From contig NC_134758.1 of NCBI RefSeq assembly GCF_050436995.1, positions 806,001 to 870,000 of the forward strand: a DNA stretch of 64,000 nt, given 5' to 3'. This stretch comes from Anticarsia gemmatalis (lineage: Eukaryota > Arthropoda > Insecta > Lepidoptera > Erebidae). Made by a program: the position numbers and the translations under genes. The notes below the pieces were generated by a model that was given only the letters and a program-made list of their open reading frames with translations, was not told where the DNA came from and ran no database searches. Shown piece after piece: positions 23,120 to 37,560 of this stretch (position 1 is the stretch's first letter; every line of letters begins with the position of its first letter).

Positions 23120-26100
23120 ACTTAATCAATTTGAGGGGAATTACAAAATTTGGATAAAACTAACAAATATGGTAATTAACTATTAAATAACAATTAGATT
23201 TTTTTTTATCTATTGGTATATATTGTGAAATTTAACTTGATTTTTAATGTTGTAAATAATAATATTATATTATACATATCGAAAATAAAATAATAATTGT
23301 CCGGTTAAAAGAAATAGTAAAATGATATTCTATTTTTGTAAAGCAAATTAAATACTTTATCGATACACATAGGAGTTTTGCGAGCCGAATAGTAACCAGG
23401 AATCGTACCCCTGACCCCATGATCAGTTGTTAGTTACTATACTAAACTATAAAAAGATAACATTAAAAATATTATGGTCAATATTTTAAAAATAATCTGT
23501 CAATATGTAAAGGAACAAAAATACAGATGTATATTACATTAAAAATGGAAAAGAAATAACTAATATATAAAATTTACGCAACAATTACTCATACACAAAA
23601 TTAACTTCAAACCAGTATATTATTATTATTATCACAGTTTAACGGAAATATTTCGCTTCAAAGCGCTGACGTCATCGTTCTAATAAAGTTTTTTATTTCA
23701 TCTACTTAGCTTCCTTGAATATCAAAAGTTCACTGTTTGAGCTTGATTGATGAGATATAACATATATATTTTGATGTTTCATATTTATTTTTAATTCAAT
23801 CTGATTTTATAATCCTTTAAAACTACAATTATGTTGTCTGTCTTAAGGCTTAATGAAGATTAACATTATACTGTTCAAGACGAGTTATTATGCCTTTATT
23901 GGTGATGGAGGTTTCAACTAGGAGTGTTGTTAAAAATTTTTCAGGTCGAAACTATGAAAAGATTCAGCGTTCAAGAAATCTTTTTAAATAAATATTAAGA
24001 TAACATTTTCGTTCAATATTTTTGGTTTCGTAAACTAGAAATTTGTTATTTCTCAAAACTAAGTGTGCCTGGAAAATTTTGTGCTCCAAACTATTGATCA
24101 GCAATGAGAAAGTTTGGGTTTATTCATGTTTATTATTAACAGTTTTAATTTTTTTTATTGTCATTTTTCTTTTACGACTAAAAACTTTAAACAATCATAA
24201 TATAACTAAGACTATAAAAAAATCAGTGCATCAAGCATTCTGCGCTCATTATTAGCATAACCGAGATACTTACGCAATTATCATGTCATATATAATAGGC
24301 TGTAACTGCTTACATGTCGCGTCTGTTTAATTACCGCGCATCTAATCTACATCAGATTGACAATAACCGTTTGACTTCCGACCCCGACAGTTTAAGTTGT
24401 ACGTCATGGTTAACTTATTGAGAACGGAGTCTGGGTATAATATATTCTCACGACGATTAGCTATATTATACGGTTAAAGATATCCTTAGAGTTAAGTGGT
24501 ATAAAATTTGATTAGTTTCAGGCTCTGCCCGTGACCACGACCGGTGTAACTCGGTCGAAACGTCTAGTAACAAATAAGGTACCCTAAAGTTACATACGTT
24601 AATAAAACTTAAACCTTAAAATATTAATCGCGTATAAGGCCCGTTCAAAATAGAATTAAGGTAAATTGAGGTTTTGGACCAAGTCAAATCAATTGAGCTA
24701 CCTGTAAGTTGCCAATATCTTCGAATTCTACTTTTAATTTGACAATCTGAATCATCATTCTGACTGCAAAAGATAAGGTTTCTGTCCTTATAATATTAGT
24801 AATAAGGAATACCAATTGCATAAAAGAAACATTACTACGATTTTTGCGTAAATAAGAATAGGCATGTTTCATCTTTAAAATGATATAGTTTTAAAGATCA
24901 TATTTCACAAACAGACAACCAGACGTCAAACACCTACAAAAAAGACAAAATAACAAAAAAAAATACCCATGGAAATTACCCACTAACCACATTACATTAT
25001 TCTTGACAAATTCACAAAAAAAGTATCAAAACTGCCGCATCATACTATATTGAGTTCACAAAAGTATCAAAAAAATCTGTCACTGTTCGAGAAAACAAAC
25101 AAAAACATGTATACTGTAGTGATTAGTGTAATATAAAAAGAAACGGAGGAATATGGTAACAAAAGGGTAACAAAAACTGGTGGTTGGTGTCAAAACAAAG
25201 GTTCTGAGAATCACTGATTTGTATTGTCTTGACAGATTCGTGATTTTTGAGACGGCGAGTTACAGGATGGTGCTGTTACGATTGTGGCTTTAGGTACTAA
25301 ACTTATATCGGTATAAAAGTGAATTATTAATAAATATTTTATGTCAAATTACATATAAATAAATAAAAAAGTATACCCTAACATAAAAAAACTAAACATT
25401 CAGCGCTAAAAAGTGCCAGGTCATTAACTAAGTAAATTTTACGGCTTATGGATAAGTGTACTGATAGATTAAGTGACAGTTATTGTATAAAATCAATTAT
25501 TAGAAGAAGTAAAGCTGGGGTCAAGACTACAACTTGTCCTAAACATTTTTGAACCAACATTTTTGTATAAAACAGATGTCACAATTATATTTTGTATTGA
25601 AGTAATCATTTCCGTTTTAAGAAATATACCATCAGCCTGTATAGTTTCCTGACAGTCTTAAATGCTAAACGTCTAGCTGCGCCCTGCTGTTTGTCAAAAA
25701 AACTCATAATGTGTCATAAATATTCCGTAATCTGTCAAGAATGAGGTTTTGGGTGATCGCAGAGGCGTCTCATGAGGATACTATAACCCTTTTTCTATTC
25801 TAAACGCGTAGAATTTTGAACTTTAGTGCTATAAAAATAGAAACTATTAGTCAATAGAGTAGCCAAAAAATAAAATACTAGGATTTTTAACTTTAATACT
25901 TTTTAATAAAGTAGAATTTTGTACGTCAGTGTGCTTTAAACGGATTAAGCTCCTGAATGAAGTCATTGTATCATGATTTTTGTGTGTAATTTGTATTACT
26001 GATATTTCAATTTGTTGTACTTATTTTCAATAGCATTTCAACGAAAATATTGACGTTCATCCGCTCACGGTCGTATTTTTTTACTTCACGACTTCTTTGC

Positions 26101-29020
26101 TCAATGAAATCGGATATTCATTCGCCTACATGATACGGAGAATGTTTTCAATCCCATTTTATATGACTCAATTTTACAGCAATATGCCTACTCAGACAGC
26201 GAGTAGTTATCGAATATGAAAAACTATTATAAAAATAGTAAATTGAATTTATAACTATCTCAGTATCGCACTGCCCTAATTCTACTACGCTGCCCAAATT
26301 CAGGCTTAGGACTTTTAAATGTTATGAAATAATCAGTACTTTTCGCGTACTTTGCAGCGTTATAGAGCAATTTTAGATGTCAAATACACAATACTAAGTC
26401 AATACAATAACGCCCAATATAAGAAATCACCCTATAGAACAGACATCAGATCAGGATACAAGTACAATATTCACAAACGTTACCGTTTGTACGGTTGCAT
26501 TAGTAGTAACTCAACAATAATAAGGCTCTATAGCCTAGTGGGTGGACAAGCATCTCGACACTACTTAGGCGACTGTTACAAACGCTAAGCTTAATGTATT
26601 GTCACTAGAACACGCTGGTGTAATCATCACGCTTGCAGTCAGTGAACGTGTCAAATGACGTGTTTTGTTTGTGGAACTGTTATGAAAAGTCGTAAGGATT
26701 ATATTTAGTTCCAAATTCATGTCTAATATTATTAACATTTTTTATTTGTTTTGAAAGTTGAAAGATGTATTTTAATCAATAAGTGACAATCTATTAGAAT
26801 GTTGACTTAATTTTTTTGCATCCATTTAATTCACACGTAACCAAAAATTCTAATTATCAATTCTGGCGATAAAATTAAATAGGTGTCTAGTAATTCTTAG
26901 TAGTTCTTTTGAATTTCCTACTTAATATTTTAAGTGATGTAAATAGCGAGCTAAATATATTTCCGAAAGGATTTGTTTTATAATAAATATTTTCAAAAAA
27001 CCTTTTGACAATACTCTCGTGATGACAAACCTTCTTCTTCAAATCCATTACCATTACTAAGTGAAACGAGTGTATAACAGAAAGTGGCGCGGCGTGAAAA
27101 ATAATTTATATTTTAATAAGATGAAACTCGACATAGTATTGCCGTGAGTTTATTTGTGTAACTAGTCTGCGGTGTGTCAACTGTACGGTAGAAACAAATT
27201 GTTTAACTGTTTAACTATGGCTAAGTTATCTTGATACTTTGAGGTACTTAATACTTGTTGAAAGGAAAAAAAACTACTGGCCACATAGCTGTAGTCTGAC
27301 AACTTAGGAAAATACCAAATAATCTAGATTAATTAGTAATACTGTGTATTTAAAAAAGTTGCTTTATAAGACATGCCATCGATATCCTAAATTCTAAATT
27401 TAGTATGCAATTGCCAACCGCGAACTAGCACAAAAGGCTCTATTTAAAGCTGCTGGGCTATAATTTGTTAAAAATAATTTGTATCTTTGACAGCTTGCAT
27501 TCAGTGCTCGTTTCGGCTGCTAGCTAAAAAATAATTCAATCAGCTTCATTAACCGCTTACCAAAGGAAGATGTGTTAGGACATTTATCTATGCTCTTCGT
27601 AATTTAATGTATATAATAAAATATGGTAACAAGTGCACCAAGGTAATCCTAGGCAGCTCTAAACAAAATCGTTTCTGAACCAATTAACATTAAAATCTTT
27701 GTTCTACACGATTTGAATTATATACAAAACTGTAGTAAATAATTATAATAGGAGGCACGGAAATAATTGAAAAATAATAAACCCATTTTGCCCGACATTC
27801 GTGAAATATCACCTCAATAAAGTCGGATGAGGCAGAACTAAACCGTTGATGACTGTTATTAATAAAACTTATTATAGAAACATTGTTATAATTGAATCTT
27901 TCAAACTAACGGTATTTCCTTGTTCAAGAAATATACTAGTTTGCTTACGGAAGCCAGACGATGCTTTATTTTGATAATTACAAGTAACAATCAGAGGTCA
28001 GGAAGTCTATTCTGTTATATAATTGATGAAAAATATCGTTCTGCTTATGCTAGAATAAACCGCAAAGTAACGGGAAGAACACAATAAAATCAATAGTTGA
28101 ATAAAAACTTAGAGGAAGTCTAGAACTTTAATAAAGCTCGATTAAAAAGCTCTTCGTATTAAAGTCGTAAAAAATATTCAGAATATTTTTTGAGGAAATG
28201 CCTGACTTATGTTGTGTTAATAAATAACTTGAATATATTTTTTATAATTACCAAATTGATAATACAAGGCTAGACAAAAGTTCTTCTTATTTAAAGCAAT
28301 AAAAAAATTAGCACCCATAGATATTCACCACATTCAGGGTCAAGAAATTAATATGATTTATATTAGCCTTAAAGTGGAAAATCCAATGCGCTTTTAAATT
28401 TTATATTTAATAAAATACTAAATTTTACTTAATATGTTCGGTTGTGTGGTTAACTGACTTTTTTGTTACTAGATTTCTTCAATATTTAAATTGAAAGTCT
28501 CCGCTACGTATATCCCGTTAATATTTATCTAAGAAAAAACCTTTACAGCACTTCACTCCTTAACTTCTTTTTCAAGTATCAAAACGTTAAATCGTAGTAC
28601 AAAACTAATCTCATTGCGGCTACATTAGCGTTTACCGCGGAAGTGTAAAAATATAATCTATTTTAAACATTTGTCGTGGCAGTCTCCTAACTTTATTATC
28701 TGCGTAATGATACGACTGCGGTGTACTACGGTTTAGCGGTTGAAAAGTGGCGTGCTTTACAATGTTTTCTACTTACCAACTAGGTAGAAATACTGTTAAG
28801 TTATTCTGTATAATACCTAGTTGTTTGTTAGGAATTTATGCTACTGTGGATAAAATATTAATTGTTTTTTTTACTGCTTTTTATTTGTAGCATCGAGCCT
28901 GATTTACCCGGGAGTGAAGAAGTTATTTTTAATTAAATTAAAATATACTTATGATTCAGTACATTCAATTTAAAATTATTTTAGCGTGTAGACTTATGAT
29001 TCAGTTAGCCTCATTGAATA
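23120..29020. other. Non-coding stretch with minor SINE debris
   Basis: No gene is supported. A tRNA-like SINE remnant on the minus strand lies at about 23385..23440 (GGGGTCAGGGGTACGATTCC). TGACGTCA is at 23667..23674. GCCTAGTGGGTGGACAAGC near 26535 looks like another SINE head. CAACTAGGTA at 28777..28786 is inverted at 28814..28823. A 70-codon frame with a hydrophobic segment (24043..24255) is AT-driven and unsupported. A 78-codon frame at 26352..26588 is also unsupported. Confidence 0.45.
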
Positions 29021-29022
29021 AC

Positions 29023-29227
29023 AGAAGGCCATATAGCACGCCACTAATCTCCGGTTGGCTATTGAAAATCTTATATATAAAATTTTCATGCCACCATGTT
29101 AGTTACCGTACTCCTCCGAAACGGCTTGACCGATTCTCATGAAATTTTGCGAGCGTATTGGGTAGGTCTGAGAATCGGATTTTTTTTTCAATTTATATCG
29201 CAACAATACGTTTGCCGGGTCAGCTAG
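29023..29227 (+). mobile_element. Helitron-like element ending GGGTCAGCTAG
   Basis: Contains ATATATAAAATTTTCATGCC, TTAGTTACCGTACTCCTCCG, AAACGGCTTGACCGATTCTC, ATGAAATTTTGCGAGCG and TTGGGTAGGTCTGAGAATCGG, then CAATACGTTTGCCGGGTCAG, ending CTAG (29224..29227) before T. This is a familiar abundant lepidopteran repeat with a large internal deletion, as the usual T-rich middle is mostly missing. The 63-codon frame through it (28951..29142) is repeat sequence, not a gene. Confidence 0.65.
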
Positions 29228-29559
29228 TATTAAAATAAATAAGAAAAAATCAATAGTACTTTGCCGGAACAGTGGAATTCACTATCACCGAACCGAATAA
29301 TATGTATATTCAAAATATCCTCGTACTTTTTCAATGTAATTTTTGAATCTTTAAGCATACATCTAATCATGACGTCAGAATCGTCAGAATGTAGTAAATG
29401 AAGGTAAATAACATTTCAAATTACACTACTACAAAACCTTCATCACGTATTTAAGTTCGTAATGTACAGTCACACCAAAATAACTCAGTACATTATATCC
29501 CAACAATCAAGTGAATTATAACAGAATCGCATTAGTGACTCAGGTTTAAGTACAGGGAC

Positions 29560-29700
29560 TGTACTTTGACATTCAAACTCCATACTAATAACAAATGCGA
29601 ATTTCTGTCTATCTGTCTGTTACACTTTCACAGTCAAACTACTGAACCTAATTTTATAAAATGTAGAATGAAGATAGTGGAAAACTCAGGGTGAAAAGGT
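29560..29700 (-). repeat. Decayed interspersed repeat, reverse orientation
   Basis: GCGAATTTCTGTCTATCTGTCTGTTACACTTTCACAG, followed by CTACTGAACCTAATTTTATA, is the reverse-strand form of the repeat type at 1715..1820 and 7245..7350. Boundaries are unclear. Confidence 0.45.
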
Positions 29701-32179
29701 TTTTTGCCTCTACAGTAATTGGGTGGTTTCAATAAAACTGATCGCAGCTAAATATTGGCTAGGTGTATTTAACACTACTTTGTTTCAAGTCTAAACCTCC
29801 TAAGTAGTAATAAGGGGCTGAAGACATCACAAAAGTAGAGCGGTACATGTCAGTTAGTGCAAAAGAAAATCTCAACTCAAGAAAAGGAAAATGCTATATT
29901 AACCGTGTATTAACATCTCTCTCTAACGTCAAGAACTTTAGATCATTTCAACATGATAAAAGGTCGACCTGAGGTTTGCAGTAGCATCCTCACGTTCAAG
30001 TTAATAACTAATATTAACATTTGACAAGTCTCCGGTTGTTCGTAGTTTTGTGAAAAAAAAAACTCAAGAATTTGTGACCGATTTGGTCAAGATTTATGTT
30101 TTTTTGGGTATGGTTCAAGGAATATAATTAGAGCAGGTAATATAATTAGATGGGACTACTAGTGACGTTTGTGGTGAGGTCATGGTTTTGATTCATTATA
30201 AAACTAAATATTATAACATCGTTTAAAATATCAGCCGCTCTAAAAAGTTTTAGGTCATTGATTAGAACCGTTGACAAATATTAGATCCCAAAACCATGTA
30301 TGTTTGTATGCTTGTAAAAATCCCCAAGAACTAAGGGCATTTTTCGGAGCGGGAATTGCCTCTACAACAAAAAAGAATGTTACATTTTACTTACATAAGT
30401 AGCTATTTCTAAGAACGTAAAGAAAGTTTTAAGATTTTTTTCCCACCCAAATTCCAACATAAGCACATATCCTGACATCTCAATCAAGCTACTACAATTC
30501 CATTATTACAATTAAGTCATCATAAACACAACGGATTCACACGCGGTGGTATATGCTAAAGACTTTACGACTTCCTCTTTTCCAACCAACAACATCACCA
30601 GAATAAATTGAACTACCCATTCATCAAACATTGCCGAACTTTGTATCGGCGTTCTACAAAAGAAACGGAGGTGGGAGGATCAATGTATACTGGTTTCAAA
30701 TATTAGTGTTAACTGAGGTAATATGAAGATATCGGACATTAATATAGTTAACACTATGGTTTTCTGGTTTTCCCGTGTGAAGACGTCACAGGGGTTAATG
30801 TATTTTAAGGAATGTCTTAGATTTTTAGTAGGTTGGTTGGTTTGGTGATATTTTCTTTACGAAGATAAAACTTTTACGTCGGAAAATAATGATATTCGTA
30901 AGATTTTTTGACTAGAAAATTACTAGCACGTTATTTAAACTTAGGTATTTTTATATTTCACCTGCAAACGTAGGTACTAAAATTCTAGACATTTAACTCC
31001 AGACTATATTAGCTATTTTAATTAACAGTAATACTACAGACTCTTACTTTCACAAGACGATTCAAAATAATTCACGCATAATTATTTTTGACACTCAATC
31101 ACAAATACTTTAATTACAAATTATTCGTTCATTTTCCTTCTAATTCTGGCGGATAAAAGCACGTGACCTCTGTGGCTCAACAAAAACTGAATCTCGACCT
31201 GTCTGTCAGTATTCCGGCACTCATGCGCCAATTAACATCAGGGGGTTTATACATTAGCTACTAGTTTGATACGATTTTGCTGCGCATCAACTGCTAGGAT
31301 GATTTGGGTGATGTAGAACATACTAATACCAACTAATTAATTTAATATTTGTAGAGTCAATATCTCTGAAAATGGGAAAATTGTGATTGAAAAAATAATT
31401 TTGGCAAACCTAGTCAATTTGCGATTGGATAGTTGTTATAGTGTAAATCTTAATTAATTTTTACCGACTCAAACGTCATTGATACAGACAGAGAAACTTA
31501 ATTGGTCTTTCGTCCAGAGAGATCCTGAAAAAGTTTTACTCTTCGAAAAAATAGGGAAAATTCTGTGTGTCTAAGTTCCTTGCATACTCGAAATATTAGC
31601 TAATAAGTCTCGGTCCTAAACTTTTTATAATACGTCTATGCAACTGAATGCGATGCAACCTAAGGTCATTTTTTTGTATACCTATTTACACTGACATCAT
31701 CCAATTACGGATAAAATTACCAAGAAAAACTTTGATATAAAACCAAATCCATACTGTTTGTGTTACTGTCAAAATGACGTAGAGATGTATGAATTAAAAT
31801 TATTATGAATACATTTATTTAATACTATTTAAAATGTATTGAATGCAGGACGATTTAAAAAAAGGGTTTTGATTATAAACTTCCGGGTCGAGCAAAGTGC
31901 AACTCCTATTTATTAGTATGAAACTTTAGGATAGCAGTACCTAACTTATAGTTTTTCACTCGCACGTAGGTAAGTCTTAAATGAACTGTAAGTCTTGATA
32001 CTCTTGAATGAACCCTGTTCTGCGTGAGAAGGCGTTACCATACATTTAAGATGTAGGTGCTATTGAATATTTTTTTGACTATGAATATCATATTCACATT
32101 ATTTTACTCTTTGGTCTTTCATCAAAGCACTTATTGGGCATACTACCGTAACGATTGCGTGTACACGCCGTAATTTTTC
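29700..32179. other. No recognisable gene
   Basis: AT-rich; a SINE-B scrap with GGGTCGAGCAAAGTGCAAC lies near 31885. No other supported feature. Confidence 0.45.
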
Positions 32180-32360
32180 CCTTTAAAAAGACAACTCCTG
32201 CACTACGAATTATCTATATCTACCTTATATCGTTGGACTTCTACACACAAAGTCCATCTAAAACCAAACAATTATTTATGGATCGCTCAAATAATTGTTA
32301 ACCTGGACCTCTTAACAAAGTAGTATGGCGACCACCTTAACCACTGCGCCACGGTGGCTG
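32180..32360 (-). mobile_element. tRNA-derived SINE, family C, minus strand
   Basis: On the minus strand the head GGCGCAGTGGTTAAGGTGGTCGCC is followed by AACAATTATTTGAGCGATCC and its partial inverse AAATAATTGTTTGG, and then by GACTTTGTGTGTAGAAGTCC. The first part matches the A-box head at 21350..21590. The 3' tail is missing. Confidence 0.6.
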
Positions 32361-35300
32361 TCATTATTATAAAATAAGCAGAAAATCCTGAACATTATCA
32401 TGAATAGAGCCTTAACTCGTTTTTGATCACGTTCGTATGTTGCCCTAATTACAAAAAGGTTTCGCATAAAATAATGTAATTAGTTTTTTGTTCGGATGCT
32501 GGATAAAATCAATTTTGTACGGACTCGTGCCAATTCGAAAAGGTTGCGTTTTGGGACCAAATGGTTTTGAGGAAAAATTATTTTAGTTCTTACCCTTTTT
32601 TTATTTTATTTTGTGTTGATGCTGTAGAGTTTAAAGTCGAGATAAAATTGACCAATTCTTAAATCTTTTATCAGGGGAAAACTCGTGAAAATGCTACCTA
32701 TTTAATATATATAGAGAACTTAATGTATTAATTATATTAGAAAGACTAGAACAGCTTTTGAAAAAATGACAGATCATGTATGTTCCAAAAGTTTTTAACG
32801 TTGTTTTACGATCAATTGGATAATAAAATTCTATTTTAGGGAGTTTACAAATGAAATGACAACGAAAAACATAGTGATCATTAACCCATTTGTAGCCCAT
32901 TTATAAACAAAATCTTTAATATTTCTAACGGTGTATTACAATAACCTAGGAGAGTTATTAAAAGCCTCATTTGATGTAATTAGTCACAGATGTCTGGGCG
33001 TTTTATCGCGGCCATCAAATAAATTCAATTATAATTATCTTCTTAACGATTAACTGAAAGCTTTTATTGTTTATTTAGTTGGAATTAGATTGCAGATTAG
33101 TGGATTTTATTCTGACTTGAAATACATTTTATTTAGGAGGGTAAATTATTTTTTTCCCGTCACTGCCCCAGTGCTGATCGAAGGTCTTCACCTTTAATCT
33201 GACAGGGTTTAAATCTAGAGGCCACAATACTGGCATAGTACATGATCGTCGTTTGTCGTTCCAACATATTATTATGTAATGTATATTTTTTCAGGACATT
33301 TGAATCCACGAGCTTATTGGAGCATACGCACACAAAAAAGTAAGTTAGTTATCTTAATTAAGCTTGTATTATGCTCCATGGTTCATTAGTCGAAAAATTA
33401 ATAAAGCAAAAAGAATCAAATAATCTAGAACTCTAAATAAAGGAACTAATTTCGGTAACTAAGAAAAAAATATCCATTCTCTTAATTAGTCGACATTGAC
33501 CAAAAAGCTTCAAAGATCTCTATGTTATTAGGCACTAACACTGCTACCGGTAGATTTTTTATAATTTTGTAGATGAATTAGTTTTTTTATTAACGCTTCT
33601 TCCTTATTTTTTATCTCAGTAAAGTTTTACCTTTGATATAATTTTATTTTGTGCAATGATCTTGAAAATATTTTTATGTAATTAGTGAAGGTTTTTTTGA
33701 GATTTGTTTGTATGTTTCCTTGTTTGTTTGTTGTTTTTGTGAATTGGTCCGTCTTTACGTAGTAAGTACTACTTATACTTGCCGGAAGCTTATGTAATTA
33801 GTGTCAATTCTATAGTTGGTTAAGCCTTCGATCTCCATATGCACCGCAAAAAGCAAATAGTAACTAGAATAACAAATCTTCAAAAACATTGTAAGCGCTA
33901 TCTTTGTGGACGTAGTAGTACAGCTACCACATTAAAAACTTCGGGAAAGCATAGAAGCAAGCTCTGAACATAACGGTAGATGATTTACTATTCTTTTCTG
34001 GGACAAGTTGTACAGAGTTCATGACTTCTACTTCTAAAAACCCCTATGATGAAAAGTTAATTTAAAACATCAGTACTTTATGACTTGCGATAGATCCTTT
34101 TTTCAAAAGAACTAAGATAATGCTCTCCCTATTAGGTAGCTCTTACTCCTAACCTACTTCATAACTCTATTTCTCAACAAGACATCTATAAAAAAGCCAC
34201 TCCACAATTCACACCAGAATAGGGCTCACCCCTCAAAATAGTGTACAATAAATCTTGGCGTGTAAGAGCAACATTTCAACATCAATATGTTAACATTTCG
34301 CGATGCAACGTGCGAACCGACCGTAGCTCATTCGTGGCCACCATTTATCATATCGCTGGACTTTACTGTGCCCATGGAGTGGTCGTAGTAAGGATATTTT
34401 GAAAAGGTTCAGGTTTAGTTCATCTGCTGCTTTGAGATTTAGAGGAATGGCAAAATTTCTAATTTAATTAATTGTCCATAGCGCCCCTGCCTAAATTTTC
34501 AGGTTTAAAAAGCGTATTGTATTAAAACAATTAAGCTCCGCTACATGACGGAGTTTCGTAATAATATGTCTTATTTTTGCCCCGTACCTCCGGTCTCTAC
34601 ACCGATCTCAGAACTGATTTTGAAAAAAACAGTGCCCGCATTTTCTTCTATAAAGGGTAACAGACAGGCAAACAAACATCATTTTAAAACTCTAAATCAA
34701 ACGTAAACTTCTCTATTACAACCCCTGCAACTGTAATTAAACGTCCCAATTTACCCTCTGGTGAAGTTATACTTGTTCATTAAAAGAATTTTCTCTTGAA
34801 CTTCGATCACAGAAGAAACTTATCCCACCTCCTCCCTCAAACGCAGTCAATCTATCTAAATGATGATACGAGCACCGATTTACATACGTTATTGGTTGCA
34901 AGGCGCTGACACCGGCCGTCCTGCCCGCGCCGTTATTGATGCACACATTGTATGGTACCGTTTGTAATTACCATGTTATACTTTATCATGAGATTAGCTT
35001 TGCTCCTGATTGTAAATTTGATGAGATCGGTGTCGGTTTTACGGTGTTTGAAAGATGGTGAAACTTTCGCAGACTTTGAAAGGTTCCACTTTAGTAGTAT
35101 ATTTCCTTCGCTATCATTGAAAATATTACGCAGTCCTTTCAGAAACCATGCGTTGTCTAATTACAAAAACAATAGTTATGTTTAATCGAAATTGTCAAAA
35201 TAGTCCAATAGGAATTAAACTAGGTTTCCAAAAAAAAAATCGATTATTGCAATTACAAAATGTATGTAAGAAATTTGTATATTTTTTCAGTATTTGTTCC

Positions 35301-35879
35301 TACAGAAGACTGGATATGAGTTCCCTATTTCGCCTTGATGATAACTATGCGATTTATAGTAAGTCTTTTATTGTTTACATAACGTACTGTAAGGACATAT
35401 TCACGTCTAACTTAAAAAAAAATATCATAAACACCTTACCTTAATAAAATATTCAAAAAATCATAATCCCCAAAACAACGGATCAATAAAAACTCCACTA
35501 GTGCCATCTATTAACTAAAAAAACGGTCTAGACGCCATCTCACCCATTCAAACATGTTCGAATCCAAATTCGAAATTCGAAATCGTATCGCGTCCTGACG
35601 TTTCCGCTACGTGCAGTTTCCTGTGCGCACGCGCACCACGAATCAGTAATCGCGCTTTTACATTCAGAAATGGATTTTTTTTCTCTTTTTTTTCACTCCA
35701 ACTATATGTATCCTGTGTTTTGATTGATGGTACGAGATAGGTGAGGAACATTACAGAGCTTAGGCCTTTTGGGCAGTGGCTCTAAACATTTGTATGATTT
35801 GTTTTGTACTACAATTAGACTTGTATAACCAATTGCTATTCAGAAAATAGCACTCTATTTTTTATTTATGAACGTAAAA
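32361..35879. other. No recognisable gene; small GC patches
   Basis: Open frames up to 98 codons (35148..35444) are AT-rich and carry no motif. A GC patch at about 34905..34945 (GACACCGGCCGTCCTGCCCG) and an exact NRF1-type palindrome TGCGCACGCGCA at 35624..35635 stand out. A decayed repeat may lie at 34540..34690. Confidence 0.45.
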
Positions 35880-36082
35880 TAGTTCGCTCCTTGAATACAA
35901 AAGGGCCACAACTCAAAAAAAAAATGAAAACCGTTGTATTGCAAAAATGACACCTGAACCGCCTATATTTTATAGTAAAAAAAAACCCCATCATTTTTGC
36001 TTATATTGTGGCTGCACTGACTTACTGCCCTTTTTGCATTAGCTCACTTTGACAGGTAATGTCAGTGCAAAACAGCCTCTTT

Positions 36083-36177
36083 ATGAGTTACGCCCGAAAA
36101 TTTTACGCAAACGCACGTCGGTTGCGTGAAAAAGTGCCACAATCCAAAATATGTCTGTGTTGGATGCAAAATATCAG
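36083..36177 (+). pseudogene. Exon-like 31-codon frame with consensus splice donor
   Basis: ATG at 36083 opens a frame of 31 codons (starting MSYARKFYANARRLREK, ending ICLCWMQNI) that stops being open exactly after AG|GTAAGT at 36177/36178. It lies in the left part of the 2.2-kb transposon, where a transposase first exon could sit. It may be the remnant of that, or chance. No domain recognised. Confidence 0.2.
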
Positions 36178-36179
36178 GT

Positions 36180-36400
36180 AAGTGTGATTATATTTTACAA
36201 TACAAAACTGCCATATTTTGGAAAACGTCCTTTTTGCATTCAAAAATTAGTATTTGTTATTTTTTATTTTGTAATACAAAATTGCCATGTTTGAAATACG
36301 TCCTTTTTGCAATCCAATATTAGTTAAGTATAATTATATTTTATAATATAACGGTAGCAGATTTTAAAATACGTCCCTTTTGCATTAAATTATTCTGGAA
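36180..36400 (+). repeat. Three tandem ~75-85 bp degenerate repeats
   Basis: Each unit has a TATTTTA(C/T)AATA(C/T)AAAA-like opening, then TGCCAT or a variant, then ACGTCC(C/T)TTTTGCA. The third unit is most diverged. They carry the subterminal motif of the surrounding transposon and therefore probably belong to it. Confidence 0.6.
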
Positions 36401-36499
36401 TAAATAATCATTTTTAGCGTGCTAGAATGGGAAGGCCAGAAATATGACCGTTTGGCATGATAATAATTTTAGTTTTCGTTACAATTTTAAAAACAAAAT

Positions 36500-37560
36500 A
36501 ATACATTTTGATGCAGGCAAAGGCAAGAGGCACCCTTTCCTTTCAAATTCCTCTTTCAGGGGCAAGATCCGACCAGTCCTATTTGAATGCGTCTAGGTCA
36601 TCCCGCCATCTCCATTTAAGTCTCCCGCGTCTGCTATGATCCTCTGGCATCCAGTTGGTAGATATGCGGGTCCACCTTTCCGAATGCATGTGGATAATGT
36701 GGCCGGCTCAGTTCCATTTCAGCCAGGCGGTCTTCTCCCTTACATCGGCTATGCGAGTTTGGGAGCGCAGTATAGAATTTCGGACGTGATCTGTTCTTTT
36801 GACGCATAATATACTACGCTTAATCGCTCTCTGGCTCTTTCTGGTTTTCCGTAAGGGACCATGTTTGGGCAGCGTAGGTAAGGACGGGTAGTAGGTATAA
36901 ACATGTCGACGAGCTTTCGCTTCAGTGACAGTGGAAGGTTACCCTTCATTAGCTCTTTCCTGGACCAGGATCTCTTTCAGGCACTTGTGACACGTTTGTC
37001 CAACTCTTTGTCCCGTCGGTTGTTAAAAGAAGTTATCTGGCCCTAGCAAGTGTACTCGTCGACATAGTCTATGACATATACCGTGTTGTTGGTCATAACC
37101 TGGGTTTTTGTACGGTTCTTACATAGTCCAATCTGAAGGCTTGCCGTGCCCAGATCTTTAAGCATTGATTTGAGTTCCGATGCCGAAAAAGAAAAGAGGA
37201 CTATGTCGTCTACAAATCAAAGGTTTGTTAACTGTTTACCACTTACAACTATGCTTTTGATTGCCATAACACCGCCAGGTTCCCGAAAATTTCTCCGAGG
37301 GTGCTGGTAAATTATTTGGGAGATAACGGGTCTCCCTGTTTCACGCTTCTTTGGATTTGGAATGATATTGTTGGTTGAGGTTCGATTCTACATAGTATCT
37401 TTAAGTAGGACTCGGATGGAGTGATGATTCTATGGCGGAATGAGTAATGCTGTTAAAAGCTTTGGAATAATCCACGAATGCTAAATATAAAGGCTTATAA
37501 AACTCGAAAACCTTTTCTATTATCTTATTTCTTTAATACTCCTGCTGCACTCAGTCTACT
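36500..37560 (-). pseudogene. RTE-clade LINE reverse transcriptase, decayed, 5'-truncated
   Basis: Read on the minus strand from 37523, the blocks appear in RTE order. They are IIEKVFEFYKPLYLAFVDYS followed by KAFNS (37441..37523), VKQGDPLSP (37319..37348), FVDDIVLF with both catalytic Asp residues (37193..37216), ASELKSMLKDLGTASLQIGL, and the post-RT block starting MKGNLPLSLKRKLVDM (36749..36949). Last comes a GHI..RW..PEDHSRRGR-like end (about 36570..36740). Several frameshifts and stops separate the blocks, so it cannot encode an active enzyme. The endonuclease domain is missing. It lies inside the 2.2-kb DNA transposon, on which it depends for nothing visible. Confidence 0.85.

Noticed and set aside
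24043..24255. 70-codon frame with a membrane-like segment
   Set aside because: Hydrophobic stretches arise readily from T-rich DNA. There is no promoter or splice support.
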